A stretch of DNA of 50,781 bases from contig DKUU01000035.1 in NCBI GenBank assembly GCA_002490835.1, positions 1-50,781 on the forward strand. Reading direction: 5' to 3'. Below are positions 41,605 to 49,959 of this stretch, in pieces; position 1 is the first letter of the stretch, and every line of letters starts with the position of its first letter. The stretch is from Lachnospiraceae bacterium UBA7196 (GTDB taxonomy: Bacteria > Bacillota > Clostridia > Lachnospirales > Lachnospiraceae). Both the position numbers and the translations under genes were made by a program. The notes beneath the pieces are model-generated. The model was not told the origin of the DNA, searched no databases, and saw only the letters and a program-made list of their open reading frames with translations.

Positions 41605-42828
41605 ATGGCACAAATATGGGAATACATAAAAATCGCAGTCATGAATATCAAGAGCAACAAAGGCCGTTCCATCCTCACCATGCTGGGCATTATCATCGGG
41701 ATCTCGTCCGTCATTATGATCATCTCCATCGGTAACGGGGTGCGCGGTTCGGTCAATGACGAGCTGGAAAACATGGGCGGTGGACTGATTGCCATTTACA
41801 CCAACGGTAACGTAGAGGGCAATGAGGTGATGTTTACGGAGGAGGATTTCGCGCTGGTCACGGAAAAGGTAGAACACGTGAAGGGCGCGACCCCGCAGTA
41901 CAGCTATTATGGCGCGACTGCCAAGGGACGCAAGGGTGACTTTGCCGCGGTGCTGCAAGGGGGCAATACGGCGCTGCAGTATACGATCGGACAGGAGCCA
42001 ATCGTCAGAGGCAGATATTTTACGGAAGGCGAGAACGATTCGGCCAGTATGGTCTGCGTCATCAAGGAAAGCGATGCGCGATCGTTGTTTGGCACCACGG
42101 ATGTGGTGGGGATGACTTTTGAACTGAACCTCTGGGGTATCAGTCAGGATGTTCGCATCGTGGGCATCAGACAGGATTCGCCCGCGGGACTCATTGCCGC
42201 TTTGAACGGCAGCGGCTATCTGCAGGTGGAGATGCCGGAAAAAGCGATGGCATCAGGATTCGGTTTTTGGTTTGGAGATTCTGATTTTCTCTATGTGGTG
42301 GCGGAAAGTTCCGAGTATGTGTCGCAGGTGGCGGCGGATACAATTCGGCTGTTGGAGAACCGCTATAATGTGCGGGGAGAAAACAAGATCCTGATGGAGA
42401 GTTTTTCGGATTTCTCGGCGGAATTTGACCAGATCCTCAGTATGCTGACGCTCTTTATCTCCTTTGTGGCGGCGATTTCTCTGCTGGTGGGCGGCATCGG
42501 CGTCATGAATATCATGCTGGTGTCGGTAACGGAGCGCACGCGGGAGATCGGTATCAGAAAGTCTCTGGGCGCCAGAACAAAGTCAATCCTTCTACAATTT
42601 TTGGCGGAGGCGGGCATCATCACCCTCATCGGCGGCCTGATCGGAATCGTGCTGGGGGTACTTGGAGGCACCGTGGTCTGCGGCGCGTTGGGATATGTGG
42701 CTAAGATCGACGCGGCTACGGTGATTCTTGCGGCGGCATTCTCCTCGGGTGTCGGTATCTTCTTCGGTATTTATCCCGCGAGAAAGGCGGCGAAGTTGAG
42801 CCCGATCGAGGCGTTGCGGCACGAATGA
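41605..42828 (+). CDS. ABC transporter permease, MacB/FtsX family
   Basis: 407 residues. A transmembrane helix after an amphipathic start (NIKSNKGRSILTMLGIIIGISSVIMIISIGNGVRGSV, about 13-47) is followed by a large extracytoplasmic MacB_PCD domain (50-270) and three C-terminal helices (about 285-307, 340-362, 372-392) with the FtsX signature GGIGVMNIMLVSVTERTREIGIRKSLGA. Third gene of the exporter operon. The 96-nt gap from the adaptor gene is filled by the palindromic repeat. Followed by a strong terminator. Confidence 0.93.
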   Translation: MAQIWEYIKIAVMNIKSNKGRSILTMLGIIIGISSVIMIISIGNGVRGSVNDELENMGGGLIAIYTNGNVEGNEVMFTEEDFALVTEKVEHVKGATPQYSYYGATAKGRKGDFAAVLQGGNTALQYTIGQEPIVRGRYFTEGENDSASMVCVIKESDARSLFGTTDVVGMTFELNLWGISQDVRIVGIRQDSPAGLIAALNGSGYLQVEMPEKAMASGFGFWFGDSDFLYVVAESSEYVSQVAADTIRLLENRYNVRGENKILMESFSDFSAEFDQILSMLTLFISFVAAISLLVGGIGVMNIMLVSVTERTREIGIRKSLGARTKSILLQFLAEAGIITLIGGLIGIVLGVLGGTVVCGALGYVAKIDAATVILAAAFSSGVGIFFGIYPARKAAKLSPIEALRHE

Positions 42829-42836
42829 ATGAAAAG

Positions 42837-42874
42837 AACTTCCAGCCATTTGCAGCAAAGGCTGGAAGTTTTTT
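42837..42874 (+). terminator. Terminator after the ABC exporter operon
   Basis: AACTTCCAGCC (42837-42847) pairs with GGCTGGAAGTT (42860-42870), followed by TTTT. The reverse complement is AT-rich too, so it may also serve the converging glucuronidase gene. Confidence 0.88.
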
Positions 42875-42879
42875 CATCG

Positions 42880-44613
42880 TTATTTTATCGAATTGTAGAA
42901 ACTGCGGAGTACGCCGAACGCCATTTTGCGCTTTCCGCTTGCGGAAACAAGTCCCTTTGTATTGTAGTATTTCTGTGTAACGGCAGTCCTTCTGGGACAG
43001 CGGAAATCACGCAGTATCCAAGGCGTCATGCCCTTGATGTAGCTTATTTTACAAATCGTTTCAATTTGCTTTTCATAAACGAAAGCCTGACAGTCCTCGG
43101 TGCCTTTATCGGTCACGGTACCCCTGTTCCCTGCCATTGCGTCCGCTCCGAATTCGGTAATGATAACGGGTTTTTTAGGGCTGCTGTTTTCAAAAAGAGC
43201 GGGAAGCGTTCTGAAATCGGCGACGTACCAGCCACAGTATTCGTTGAGTCCGATGATATCAAGATACTGCTCCAGTCTGTCTTCGATAGCGTTTTTTGCA
43301 AAATTCACAAGGCAGGCGGCGGAAACCAATCTTGCAGGGTCGTACCTATGGGCGAAATTCGCAAGGTCTCCCATAAATTTCAGCCTTTCGTCGGTATCCG
43401 GATTTTCATTTCCAACAGACCAGATGATAACGCTTGCACGGTTGTAATCGCGGGTCATAAGCTCACAAAGTTGATTTTCCGCATCATAATAGGTGTCTTT
43501 TGTACCGAAATGAACCGCCCAGTAAACAGGGATCTCCTCCCAGAGCAAAAGCCCCATTTCGTCGGCAAGCTGCGACATTCTTTCGCTGTGAGGATAATGT
43601 GCGACCCGCATAAAATTGCAGCCAAGCTCCTTTGCAATGCGTATATTTTCAATGCGCTCTTCGTCTGTAAGAGCCTTTCCGTTAGGCGCGCTGTCCTCGT
43701 GACAGCTTATTCCCCTCAGGAATATCGGCTTGCCGTTGAGAAGAATATCCATACCACGCACACGAATTTCACGAAAGCCGACGCTGTCCCTGACAGAGTC
43801 ATTTTCGCAATTCAAAGTAACGTCGTAAAGCTTAGGGCTTTCGGGAGACCATAGTTCGAAAGTCGCTTCAAAAACGATTTCGCCGATACCGTCTTTTATC
43901 GGAATATCAACTTGCATGCCGAGCTCGTCTATGATAAGAGACGCTGTTGAATCGACTTTTTCCGAGAGTATGACCTCGGCGCGTATTTTCTTGAAACCGC
44001 TGTCGGGCATAAGAGCGATTCCGAAATTTTTAATATGTATTTTCGGCACGCGTATTATTTCTATATCGCGGTAGATACCGCCGTAATTGAACCAGTCTGT
44101 GACCGACGGCGGAACCTGTTCGTTACGTCTTGTGCTGTCTGCCTGAATTATAATGCGGTTGCTGTGTTCGAGAAAATCGGTAATATCAAAATAAAACGGA
44201 GTTGACCCGCCCTTGTGCATACCCACATATTTTTTGTTGAGATAAACACGGCAAATATAATTGACCGCGCCGATTTTAAGGAACACGCGCTCGTCCTCGT
44301 TTTGCTTTGCAAAAAAGAATTTGCGGGTAAATATCATGCTGCCCTCGTAGAGCAGGAACATCTTATCAAAGGTATTCCAGCAGCAGGGCAGATACATTGT
44401 GTCCCACTCGTCAAATGAGTAATCTGTCGGCAGCAGATTACCGCCCTCGTCATAGTAATTTTCCTCATACCACCTCTGACTTACGCAGGTATCGTACTGA
44501 TCAACAGCGTAATGCCATTCGCCGTTCAAAGATTCTTTTTTTCTGAACCTGTCATATATCATCGTACCGGCATAGGCTGTTCCATGGTCAAAATTGCTTT
44601 TATAGGATTCCAT
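42880..44613 (-). CDS. Beta-glucuronidase, glycoside hydrolase family 2
   Basis: 577 residues, three-domain GH2 layout: sugar-binding jelly roll (about 20-180: SLNGEWHYAVDQYD, VYLNKKYVGMHKGGSTPFYFDIT), immunoglobulin-like domain (180-275) and TIM barrel (275-577). The acid/base Glu lies in WSVGNENPD (near 400), the nucleophile in VIITEFGADA (near 485). YYNTKGL (near 549) supplies the N-x-K-G pair that contacts the glucuronate carboxylate, so glucuronidase rather than galactosidase is favoured. No signal peptide, so it acts inside the cell. Its base composition is visibly more AT-rich than its neighbours and it stands alone on the reverse strand, which hints at separate acquisition. Confidence 0.9.
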   Translation of the reverse strand: MESYKSNFDHGTAYAGTMIYDRFRKKESLNGEWHYAVDQYDTCVSQRWYEENYYDEGGNLLPTDYSFDEWDTMYLPCCWNTFDKMFLLYEGSMIFTRKFFFAKQNEDERVFLKIGAVNYICRVYLNKKYVGMHKGGSTPFYFDITDFLEHSNRIIIQADSTRRNEQVPPSVTDWFNYGGIYRDIEIIRVPKIHIKNFGIALMPDSGFKKIRAEVILSEKVDSTASLIIDELGMQVDIPIKDGIGEIVFEATFELWSPESPKLYDVTLNCENDSVRDSVGFREIRVRGMDILLNGKPIFLRGISCHEDSAPNGKALTDEERIENIRIAKELGCNFMRVAHYPHSERMSQLADEMGLLLWEEIPVYWAVHFGTKDTYYDAENQLCELMTRDYNRASVIIWSVGNENPDTDERLKFMGDLANFAHRYDPARLVSAACLVNFAKNAIEDRLEQYLDIIGLNEYCGWYVADFRTLPALFENSSPKKPVIITEFGADAMAGNRGTVTDKGTEDCQAFVYEKQIETICKISYIKGMTPWILRDFRCPRRTAVTQKYYNTKGLVSASGKRKMAFGVLRSFYNSIK

Positions 44614-44697
44614 ATTCAGCGCTCCTTTTTCTTAATTTATAAAATTATATCATAAATTTTTCCAAAATAAACAAAATGCTGTGTTGTCATATTTCGC

Positions 44698-44725
44698 TTG
44701 CACTTTCAGGGAATTTTAGTATAAT
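44698..44725 (+). promoter_or_regulatory. Promoter of the YcxB-like gene, near-leaderless
   Basis: TTGCAC (44698-44703), 16 bp, TATAAT (44720-44725). The ATG at 44736 is only ten bases after the -10 box, so the transcript would have almost no leader. Confidence 0.6.
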
Positions 44726-44735
44726 AGATTCCAGT

Positions 44736-45215
44736 ATGGAAATCGAATTTGATGTAAAAATAACACCTAATATTTTATATGACTATATGCTGCAGCACAC
44801 CTACTCGCGTCTGCCCGGCCTTATGGGGACGCTTGTGGGTGTGTTGCTGTTGTTTCTTTTTGTAAACAACAGGCAGCCGCTCATCCTCATCATTGCCGTT
44901 GTGGTCCTGTTTTATCTGCCATGGACGCTCTTCTTGAAGGCGGCGCAGCAGGCAAAGGGAAATCCGGCCTTTCAAAAGCCCCTGCATTATCGGCTGACGG
45001 AGGAGGGGATCGAGGTTTCGCAGGACGGTACGACGGAGCGGATGGGCTGGGAGAATATGGTCAAAGCCATTTCCACGCCAAAGAGCATCATCGTTTATAC
45101 CACAGCGGTGAATGCCTGCATTTTCCCCAAGAGCGATCTGGGCGAGGGAAAGATGAAGACGATCGAGATTATTTCCACCCATATGCCGCCGAAGAAGGTG
45201 AAGATTCGTGCATAA
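44736..45215 (+). CDS. YcxB-like membrane protein
   Basis: 159 residues from ATG 44736; the longer frame to 44676 would run through the promoter. A strand-like start (MEIEFDVKITPNILYDYMLQHTYSRL) is followed by two hydrophobic helices (about 28-42 and 46-62). The C-terminal YcxB-type domain contains LHYRLTEEGIEVSQDGTTERMGWENMVKAISTPKSIIVYTT. Members of this family are unannotated membrane proteins. There is no Shine-Dalgarno sequence, which fits a leaderless mRNA. A palindromic repeat starts directly after its TAA. Confidence 0.78.
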   Translation: MEIEFDVKITPNILYDYMLQHTYSRLPGLMGTLVGVLLLFLFVNNRQPLILIIAVVVLFYLPWTLFLKAAQQAKGNPAFQKPLHYRLTEEGIEVSQDGTTERMGWENMVKAISTPKSIIVYTTAVNACIFPKSDLGEGKMKTIEIISTHMPPKKVKIRA

Positions 45216-45311
45216 CACGAAAAGAACTTCTAAAGACGTCCCGCCATTGGACGGGACGCCAAGAAGTTCTATGTTTCGTGCAAGAGAATGCTCACAGAAC
45301 GAGCATTCTCT
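45216..45311 (+). repeat. Intercistronic palindromic repeat, copy 3
   Basis: CACGAA (45216-45221) and TTCGTG (45275-45280) enclose AGAACTT/AAGTTCT and GTCCCGCC...GGACGGGAC, nearly identical to copy 1 and of the same 65-bp length. The second hairpin AGAGAATGCTC (45283-45293) with GAGCATTCTCT (45301-45311) follows at the same place. It lies between the YcxB-like gene and tsaE. Confidence 0.88.
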
Positions 45312-45327
45312 GTATGGGGAATATAGT

Positions 45328-45765
45328 ATGACTGAGATAATAGAAAGCCACAGCGCCGCCGACACATTTTCATATGGGAAAGCTTTGGGGGAGAAGGCCG
45401 CGGCTGGCGAGGTGTACACTTTGGTCGGAGACTTGGGCGTAGGCAAGACCGTGTTTACGCAGGGTTTTGCGGCCGGGCTTGGTATCACGGAGCCGGTAAG
45501 CAGCCCTACCTTTACGATCCTGCAAAGCTACGAGGAGGGCAGATTGCCGCTTCATCATTTCGACGTCTACCGCATCGGTGACGCGTCGGAAATGGAGGAG
45601 ATCGGCTATGAGGACTGCTTTTACGGGGAGGGCGTCTGCCTGATTGAGTGGGCGGATCTGGTCGCGGAGATTTTACCCAAAGGCTGCATCCGTATTACGA
45701 TTGAGAAGGATTTAGAGAAGGGATTTGATTACCGTCGGATTACTGTCGAAGGTGTGAGGTTATAA
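45328..45765 (+). CDS. tsaE: tRNA t6A synthesis ATPase TsaE
   Basis: 145 residues from ATG 45328. The frame is open back through the palindromic repeat to 45208, but family members begin with the short helix MTEIIESHSAADT, and GGGGA precedes this ATG. P-loop GDLGVGKTVF (near 33), SSPTFTILQSYEEGRLPLHHFDVYRIG (near 58-83) and LIEWADLVAEILP (near 105) are typical. Works with TsaB and TsaD to install threonylcarbamoyl on A37 of ANN-reading tRNAs; tsaB follows one base after its stop. Confidence 0.95.
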   Translation: MTEIIESHSAADTFSYGKALGEKAAAGEVYTLVGDLGVGKTVFTQGFAAGLGITEPVSSPTFTILQSYEEGRLPLHHFDVYRIGDASEMEEIGYEDCFYGEGVCLIEWADLVAEILPKGCIRITIEKDLEKGFDYRRITVEGVRL

Positions 45766-45766
45766 T

Positions 45767-46501
45767 GTGAAGATTCTGGCAATTGACAGCTCGGGGCTGG
45801 TGGCATCGGCAGCCCTGATGGAGGACGACAATTTCATTGCGGAGTACACCGTGCAGTATAAAAAGACCCACTCCCAGACCCTGCTCCCGATGGTGGAGGA
45901 GATTTGCAGGATGGTGGAGCTTGACCTTGCCACGGTGGATGCCATCGCGGTGGCGGCGGGTCCCGGATCGTTTACGGGCCTGCGCATCGGTTCAGCCACG
46001 GCCAAGGGTCTGGCGTTTGCCTTAAAGAAGCCCATTGTGCCCGTGCCGACGGTGGACGGACTTGCCTATCAGATGTACGGCGCGGCGGCTCTGGTTTGTC
46101 CCATCATGGATGCCAGACGGGATCAGGTTTATACCGGGATCTATGAATTTGTTGCTGACTTAAATGGTCAATTTGAATATGACATGCATGTAATAAGAGA
46201 ACAGTGTGCCGTCTCTTTTGATGAAATATCTGCGGCCTTGAATAAACTTGACAGAAGTGTCATATTTTTGGGAGACGGCTTGCCGGTTTTCCGGGAGCGT
46301 ATGATTCAGACGCTGCGCGTGCCTTATACGATAGCACCGGCCCACCGCTCCAGACAGTCGGCGGCGGCTGTCGCCGCGCTGGGGAGCGTCTATTATCGGA
46401 AGGGTATCATGGAGAGCGGGGATCAGCATGCGCCGATCTACCTGCGGGCTTCCCAAGCCGAGAGAGAAAATTCGCTCAATGGTGGGGAGGGGTCGGCATG
46501 A
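45767..46501 (+). CDS. tsaB: tRNA t6A synthesis protein TsaB
   Basis: 244 residues from GTG 45767 (KILAIDSSGLVASAAL). Paralogue of TsaD without catalytic metal site that forms the TsaB-TsaD heterodimer. The family mark VAAGPGSFTGLRIGSATAKGLAFALKKPIVPVPTVDGLA is at about 63-100; RRDQVYTGIYE follows near 120. Overlaps rimI by four bases (ATGA) and follows tsaE by one, a tightly coupled trio. Confidence 0.95.
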   Translation: MKILAIDSSGLVASAALMEDDNFIAEYTVQYKKTHSQTLLPMVEEICRMVELDLATVDAIAVAAGPGSFTGLRIGSATAKGLAFALKKPIVPVPTVDGLAYQMYGAAALVCPIMDARRDQVYTGIYEFVADLNGQFEYDMHVIREQCAVSFDEISAALNKLDRSVIFLGDGLPVFRERMIQTLRVPYTIAPAHRSRQSAAAVAALGSVYYRKGIMESGDQHAPIYLRASQAERENSLNGGEGSA

Positions 46502-46932
46502 TCGTATACCGTGATATGACTCCGGCGGATGTTCCTTTTATCAGCCGCTTGGAGGAGGAGACATTTTCTATGCCGTGGTCACCGACATCCTTTATGAAGA
46601 TGATCGAGGAGAATGACGCCAGATATTATGTGGCGGAGGAGGACGGGCAGCTACTTGGCGGCTGCGGTTATTGGCTGGTTGCGGGAGAAGGATGTATCGG
46701 CAACGTAGCTGTCGCGAAGGAAGCCAGAAGACGCGGCGTCGGCACGGGACTTTTACGACACCTCATATCTGAAGGAGACAAGGAAGGAATTACCGCTTAC
46801 ACGCTGGAAGTGCGGGTCAGCAATGAGGCGGCAATCGGCCTTTATCAGAAGCTTGGTTTTGTGTCCGAAGGCATCCGGCCGAATTTTTATGAAAAACCGA
46901 CGGAAGATGCCATGATCATGTGGAAGAGATAG
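46498..46932 (+). CDS. rimI: Ribosomal protein alanine N-acetyltransferase
   Basis: 144 residues, GNAT fold. The acetyl-CoA-binding motif VAVAKEARRRGVGTGLLRHLI (about 66-86), VRVSNEAAIGLYQKLGFVSEGIRPNFYEKP (about 103-132) and the N-terminal FISRLEEETFSMPWSPTSF are as in RimI, which acetylates the N-terminal Ala of ribosomal protein S18. The usual partner genes tsaB and tsaE lie just upstream, which supports this identity over other GNAT enzymes. Confidence 0.9.
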   Translation: MIVYRDMTPADVPFISRLEEETFSMPWSPTSFMKMIEENDARYYVAEEDGQLLGGCGYWLVAGEGCIGNVAVAKEARRRGVGTGLLRHLISEGDKEGITAYTLEVRVSNEAAIGLYQKLGFVSEGIRPNFYEKPTEDAMIMWKR

Positions 46933-47109
46933 GCAGTGCATGGAACAATTACCACGGTCGCTGCAGCGTTTGTCTGTTAAAATAGAAACAGCAAAGAAGG
47001 CATTCCTGAAAAAGAAGCATAATTGGCTTCACGAAAAAATTGGTGATATGCAATTTTCGACGGAAGCTGAACAAGCGTGGAATGCAGCGATTATCACGGG
47101 AGGATTGTC

Positions 47110-47352
47110 ATGCGTGTTTATGTAGAAAAGAAGGAATTGACAGAGACGGTTTGCAACGCCTGCGGCAAAAAAATGCTGGTAGAAAATGGTATTTTAAAGG
47201 AAGAATGTATCCACGTGGAGCATGATTTTGGTTTCTTTGGCGAAAAGGACGGGATGAGCGACAGCTTCGATCTTTGTGAAGCCTGTTATGAAAAACTGAT
47301 TTCCGGCTTTTCGATTCCTGTTGACAGGCGGGAGAGAAAGGAACTGCTGTAG
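47110..47352 (+). CDS. Small zinc-binding protein, unknown function
   Basis: 80 residues from ATG 47110, behind GGGAGG; the frame is open eleven codons further without a ribosome site. Two Cys pairs, VCNACGKKM (near 14) and LCEACYEKL (near 58), frame a His/Phe-rich loop (CIHVEHDFGFFGEKDGMSDSF), so one metal ion is probably bound. No family was recognised with certainty. It sits 177 nt after rimI; that gap holds no convincing gene. Confidence 0.75.
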   Translation: MRVYVEKKELTETVCNACGKKMLVENGILKEECIHVEHDFGFFGEKDGMSDSFDLCEACYEKLISGFSIPVDRRERKELL

Positions 47353-47376
47353 ACTGTCTCCGTTCTGGAGGAGATT

Positions 47377-48291
47377 ATGTTAGATATCTGTCTTTTGGGT
47401 ACGGGCGGAATGATGCCCCTGCCGCACAGATGGCTTACCAGCCTGATGGCGAGGTATAATGGAAAAAGTATCCTTATCGACTGCGGCGAGGGAACCCAGA
47501 TCGCTATGAAGGAGAAGGGATGGAGTCCCAAACCCATCGATATTATCTGTTTCACCCACTATCACGCGGATCATATCAGCGGCCTTCCGGGGATGCTGCT
47601 CACTATGGGCAATGCCGAGCGCACGGAGCCGCTTTTGATGATCGGTCCCAAAGGATTGGTCAGAGTGGTCGGCGCCCTGCGCGTCATTGCGCCGGAGCTG
47701 CCCTTTGAAATCAAATATCAGGAGATCACGGAGCCGGAGCAGACGTTTTCCTTTCCCGGATTTCGGATCGAGACGTTTCGCGTCAACCACAATGTAGTCT
47801 GCTACGGCTACAATATTGTCATTGACCGTATCGGTAAATTTGACGTGGAGCGGGCCAAAAGTCTGAATATTCCAAGAAATTACTGGAATCCTCTGCAAAA
47901 AGGTGAGATAATAGAAATAGACGGACGTACCTATACGCCCGATATGGTACTTGGAAAGCCCAGAAAAGGCTTGAAGGCGACTTACTGTACGGACACCCGC
48001 CCTACCGACAGCATTGTGAAGCATGCAGCGCAGGCGGATCTCTTTATCTGCGAAGGAATGTACGGCGAACCGGAGAAGGAACAGAAGGCGAAAGAATATA
48101 AGCACATGACGTTTTACGAGGCGGCGCGGCTGGCAAAAGAGGCAGAAGTGAGGGAGCTTTGGCTGACCCACTACAGCCCTTCCCTGATCCGTCCGGACGA
48201 CTATATGCCAGAGGTCTGGAAAATATTTCCGAATGCTGTGGCAGCCAGAGACGGCAGGAGCGTGGATCTGTTGTTTGAAGAGGAAAAGTAA
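47377..48291 (+). CDS. rnz: Ribonuclease Z
   Basis: 304 residues, metallo-beta-lactamase fold; cuts the 3' trailer from pre-tRNAs. The zinc motif THYHADHISGLPGML (HxHxDH, near 60-74) is intact; further ligands are likely in RVNHNVVCYGY (near 140), CTDTRP (near 206) and LTHYSPSL (near 266). The N-terminus MLDICLLGTGGMMPLPHRWLTSLMARYNGKSILIDCGEGTQ is typical. Ribosome site TGGAGGAG. Lies among tRNA-modification genes, so the region is a tRNA-processing neighbourhood. Confidence 0.93.
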   Translation: MLDICLLGTGGMMPLPHRWLTSLMARYNGKSILIDCGEGTQIAMKEKGWSPKPIDIICFTHYHADHISGLPGMLLTMGNAERTEPLLMIGPKGLVRVVGALRVIAPELPFEIKYQEITEPEQTFSFPGFRIETFRVNHNVVCYGYNIVIDRIGKFDVERAKSLNIPRNYWNPLQKGEIIEIDGRTYTPDMVLGKPRKGLKATYCTDTRPTDSIVKHAAQADLFICEGMYGEPEKEQKAKEYKHMTFYEAARLAKEAEVRELWLTHYSPSLIRPDDYMPEVWKIFPNAVAARDGRSVDLLFEEEK

Positions 48292-48301
48292 GGAGAAGCG
48301 T

Positions 48302-48886
48302 ATGAAAAAATCAGGTATCGTGAAGATTGTGATCATTGTGGTGGTGCTGGCGGCGATTGTTATGACCTTCTTTTTCTATCAGGGACATAAATCAAGTCAG
48401 CAGGTGCAGACGGAGGCCGTGGCGACGGTGGTGCAGAGCCTTCTGATGCGGGATCTGAAATATAACTATCCGCCCACGCCCAAGGAAGTGGTGAAATATT
48501 ATGCCGAGATCACGGAATGTTTTTATAATGAAAAGTACAGCGACGAGGAACTGCTCCAGCTTGCGGCCAAGATTCAGGAGCTTTACGATGTAGAACTTGT
48601 GGCAAATAAGACGCAGGAGCAGTACATAGAAGATCTGAAGGCAGATATCACAAAGATGAAGCAGGATGGGTACACCATTGCCAGTTACGAAGTCTCCGCC
48701 AGCACGGACGTGGAATATTTTACACAGGACGGGTATTCCTGCGCAAGGCTGTACTGCACTTTTTCTCTGCGCAAAGAGGGCAAGACCGGGCGGGCAACGA
48801 CTCTGGAACGTTTTTTGCTTAGGCAGGATGAGGACAAGCATTGGAAGATCATGGGCTGGGAATTAGTAGAGGATAGTAAATCCTGA
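48302..48886 (+). CDS. Membrane-anchored protein of unknown function
   Basis: 194 residues from ATG 48302, which follows AAGGAGAAG; the frame is open upstream inside rnz. One N-terminal membrane helix (about 6-27) leads to an extracellular domain (30-194) with a helical first half (QTEAVATVVQSLLMRDLKYNYPPTPKEVVKYYAEITECFYNEKYSDEELLQLAAKIQELYDVEL) and a strand-rich second half resembling a cystatin/NTF2-like fold (YTIASYEVSASTDVEYF ... KHWKIMGWELVED). Seen as an unnamed conserved protein in Lachnospiraceae; function unknown. Confidence 0.8.
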   Translation: MKKSGIVKIVIIVVVLAAIVMTFFFYQGHKSSQQVQTEAVATVVQSLLMRDLKYNYPPTPKEVVKYYAEITECFYNEKYSDEELLQLAAKIQELYDVELVANKTQEQYIEDLKADITKMKQDGYTIASYEVSASTDVEYFTQDGYSCARLYCTFSLRKEGKTGRATTLERFLLRQDEDKHWKIMGWELVEDSKS

Positions 48887-48937
48887 CGGATTAACTATTT
48901 GCGTTGTTGGTCACTGTACAAAAGGAGACAATAAATA

Positions 48938-49954
48938 ATGGAATCCGTAACGATCTTGGCCATCGAGACGTCCTGTGACGAGACGGCGGCGGCGGTGGTA
49001 AAAAACGGTCGGGAAGTCCTGTCCAATGTAATCTATTCTCAAATTGACCTGCACACCCTCTACGGCGGTGTGGTGCCGGAGATTGCTTCCCGCAAACATA
49101 TTGAAAAGATCGATCAGGTGATGGCGCAGGCCTTGAAGGAGGCCGACAGAGAGCTGTCCGACTTGGACGCTGTTGCGGTGACTTACGGGCCGGGGCTTGT
49201 GGGACCGCTTCTGGTGGGTGTTTCGGCGGCAAAAGCCGTGAGTTTTGCATCGGGGCTGCCCTTGATCGGCGTCCATCATATTGAGGGACATATCAGCGCA
49301 AATTATATAGAGCATAAAGAATTGGAGCCGCCCTTTGTCTGTCTGGTCGCATCGGGCGGACATTCTCATCTGGTGGTGGTAAAGGATTACGGTGATTATG
49401 AGGTACTCGGACGTACCAGAGACGATGCCGCCGGAGAGGCCTTCGACAAGGTGGCAAGAGCCATCGGCTTGGGGTATCCGGGCGGGCCGAAGATCGACAA
49501 AGTGGCAAAAGAAGGGAATCCTGACGCTATTGCTTTTCCGCGTGCGAAAGTAGGAGATTCCGACTATGATTTTAGTTTCAGCGGTTTAAAGTCCGCTGTT
49601 TTAAACTACCTTAATTCCTGTGAGATGAAAGGGGAAACCATCAATCAGGCCGATGTGGCGGCTTCTTTTCAAAAGGCGGTGGTGGATGTGCTGACAGAGC
49701 ATTCCATGGTTGCGGTGGAGCGCTGCGGCCTGCGCAAATTTGCGATCGCCGGGGGCGTTGCCTCTAATTCCGCGCTGCGGCAGGCGCTTGAGACAGTCTG
49801 TGCGGAGAGAAAGATCGATTTTTACCGGCCGTCCCCGCTTCTGTGTACGGACAATGCGGCCATGATCGGCGCTGCGGCCTATTATGAGTATGTGCGGGGC
49901 GTGCGGCACGGGCTTGATCTGAACGCGGTGCCGGGGTTGAAATTGAAAGAGTGA
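48938..49954 (+). CDS. tsaD: tRNA t6A synthesis protein TsaD
   Basis: 338 residues, ASKHA fold, the catalytic subunit that transfers threonylcarbamoyl to A37. AIETSCDETAAAVVKNG at the start, the metal-binding histidines in GVHHIEGHISANY (near 110), ASGGHSHLVVV (near 133), GEAFDKVARAIGLGYPGGP and AIAGGVASNSALR are all conserved. Separated from tsaE-tsaB by rimI, the zinc protein, rnz and the anchored protein. Its stop overlaps or closely precedes the ispD start. Confidence 0.97.
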   Translation: MESVTILAIETSCDETAAAVVKNGREVLSNVIYSQIDLHTLYGGVVPEIASRKHIEKIDQVMAQALKEADRELSDLDAVAVTYGPGLVGPLLVGVSAAKAVSFASGLPLIGVHHIEGHISANYIEHKELEPPFVCLVASGGHSHLVVVKDYGDYEVLGRTRDDAAGEAFDKVARAIGLGYPGGPKIDKVAKEGNPDAIAFPRAKVGDSDYDFSFSGLKSAVLNYLNSCEMKGETINQADVAASFQKAVVDVLTEHSMVAVERCGLRKFAIAGGVASNSALRQALETVCAERKIDFYRPSPLLCTDNAAMIGAAAYYEYVRGVRHGLDLNAVPGLKLKE

Positions 49955-49959
49955 GGAAT

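Noticed and set aside
42829..43854. Forward frame of 341 codons opposite the glucuronidase
   Set aside because: Shadow of a GH2 gene with intact catalytic motifs; it begins inside a terminator hairpin.
45208..45327. Longer tsaE start
   Set aside because: The extra 40 codons are translated palindromic repeat; the ATG at 45328 matches the family start.
46976..46991. Sixteen bases matching the first half of the CRISPR repeat with one mismatch
   Set aside because: A single AT-rich half-repeat with no second copy, spacer periodicity or neighbouring array; most likely chance.
46940..47125. Forward frame of 61 codons between rimI and the zinc protein
   Set aside because: No ribosome site, overlaps the start of the better-supported zinc protein, and no recognisable pattern.
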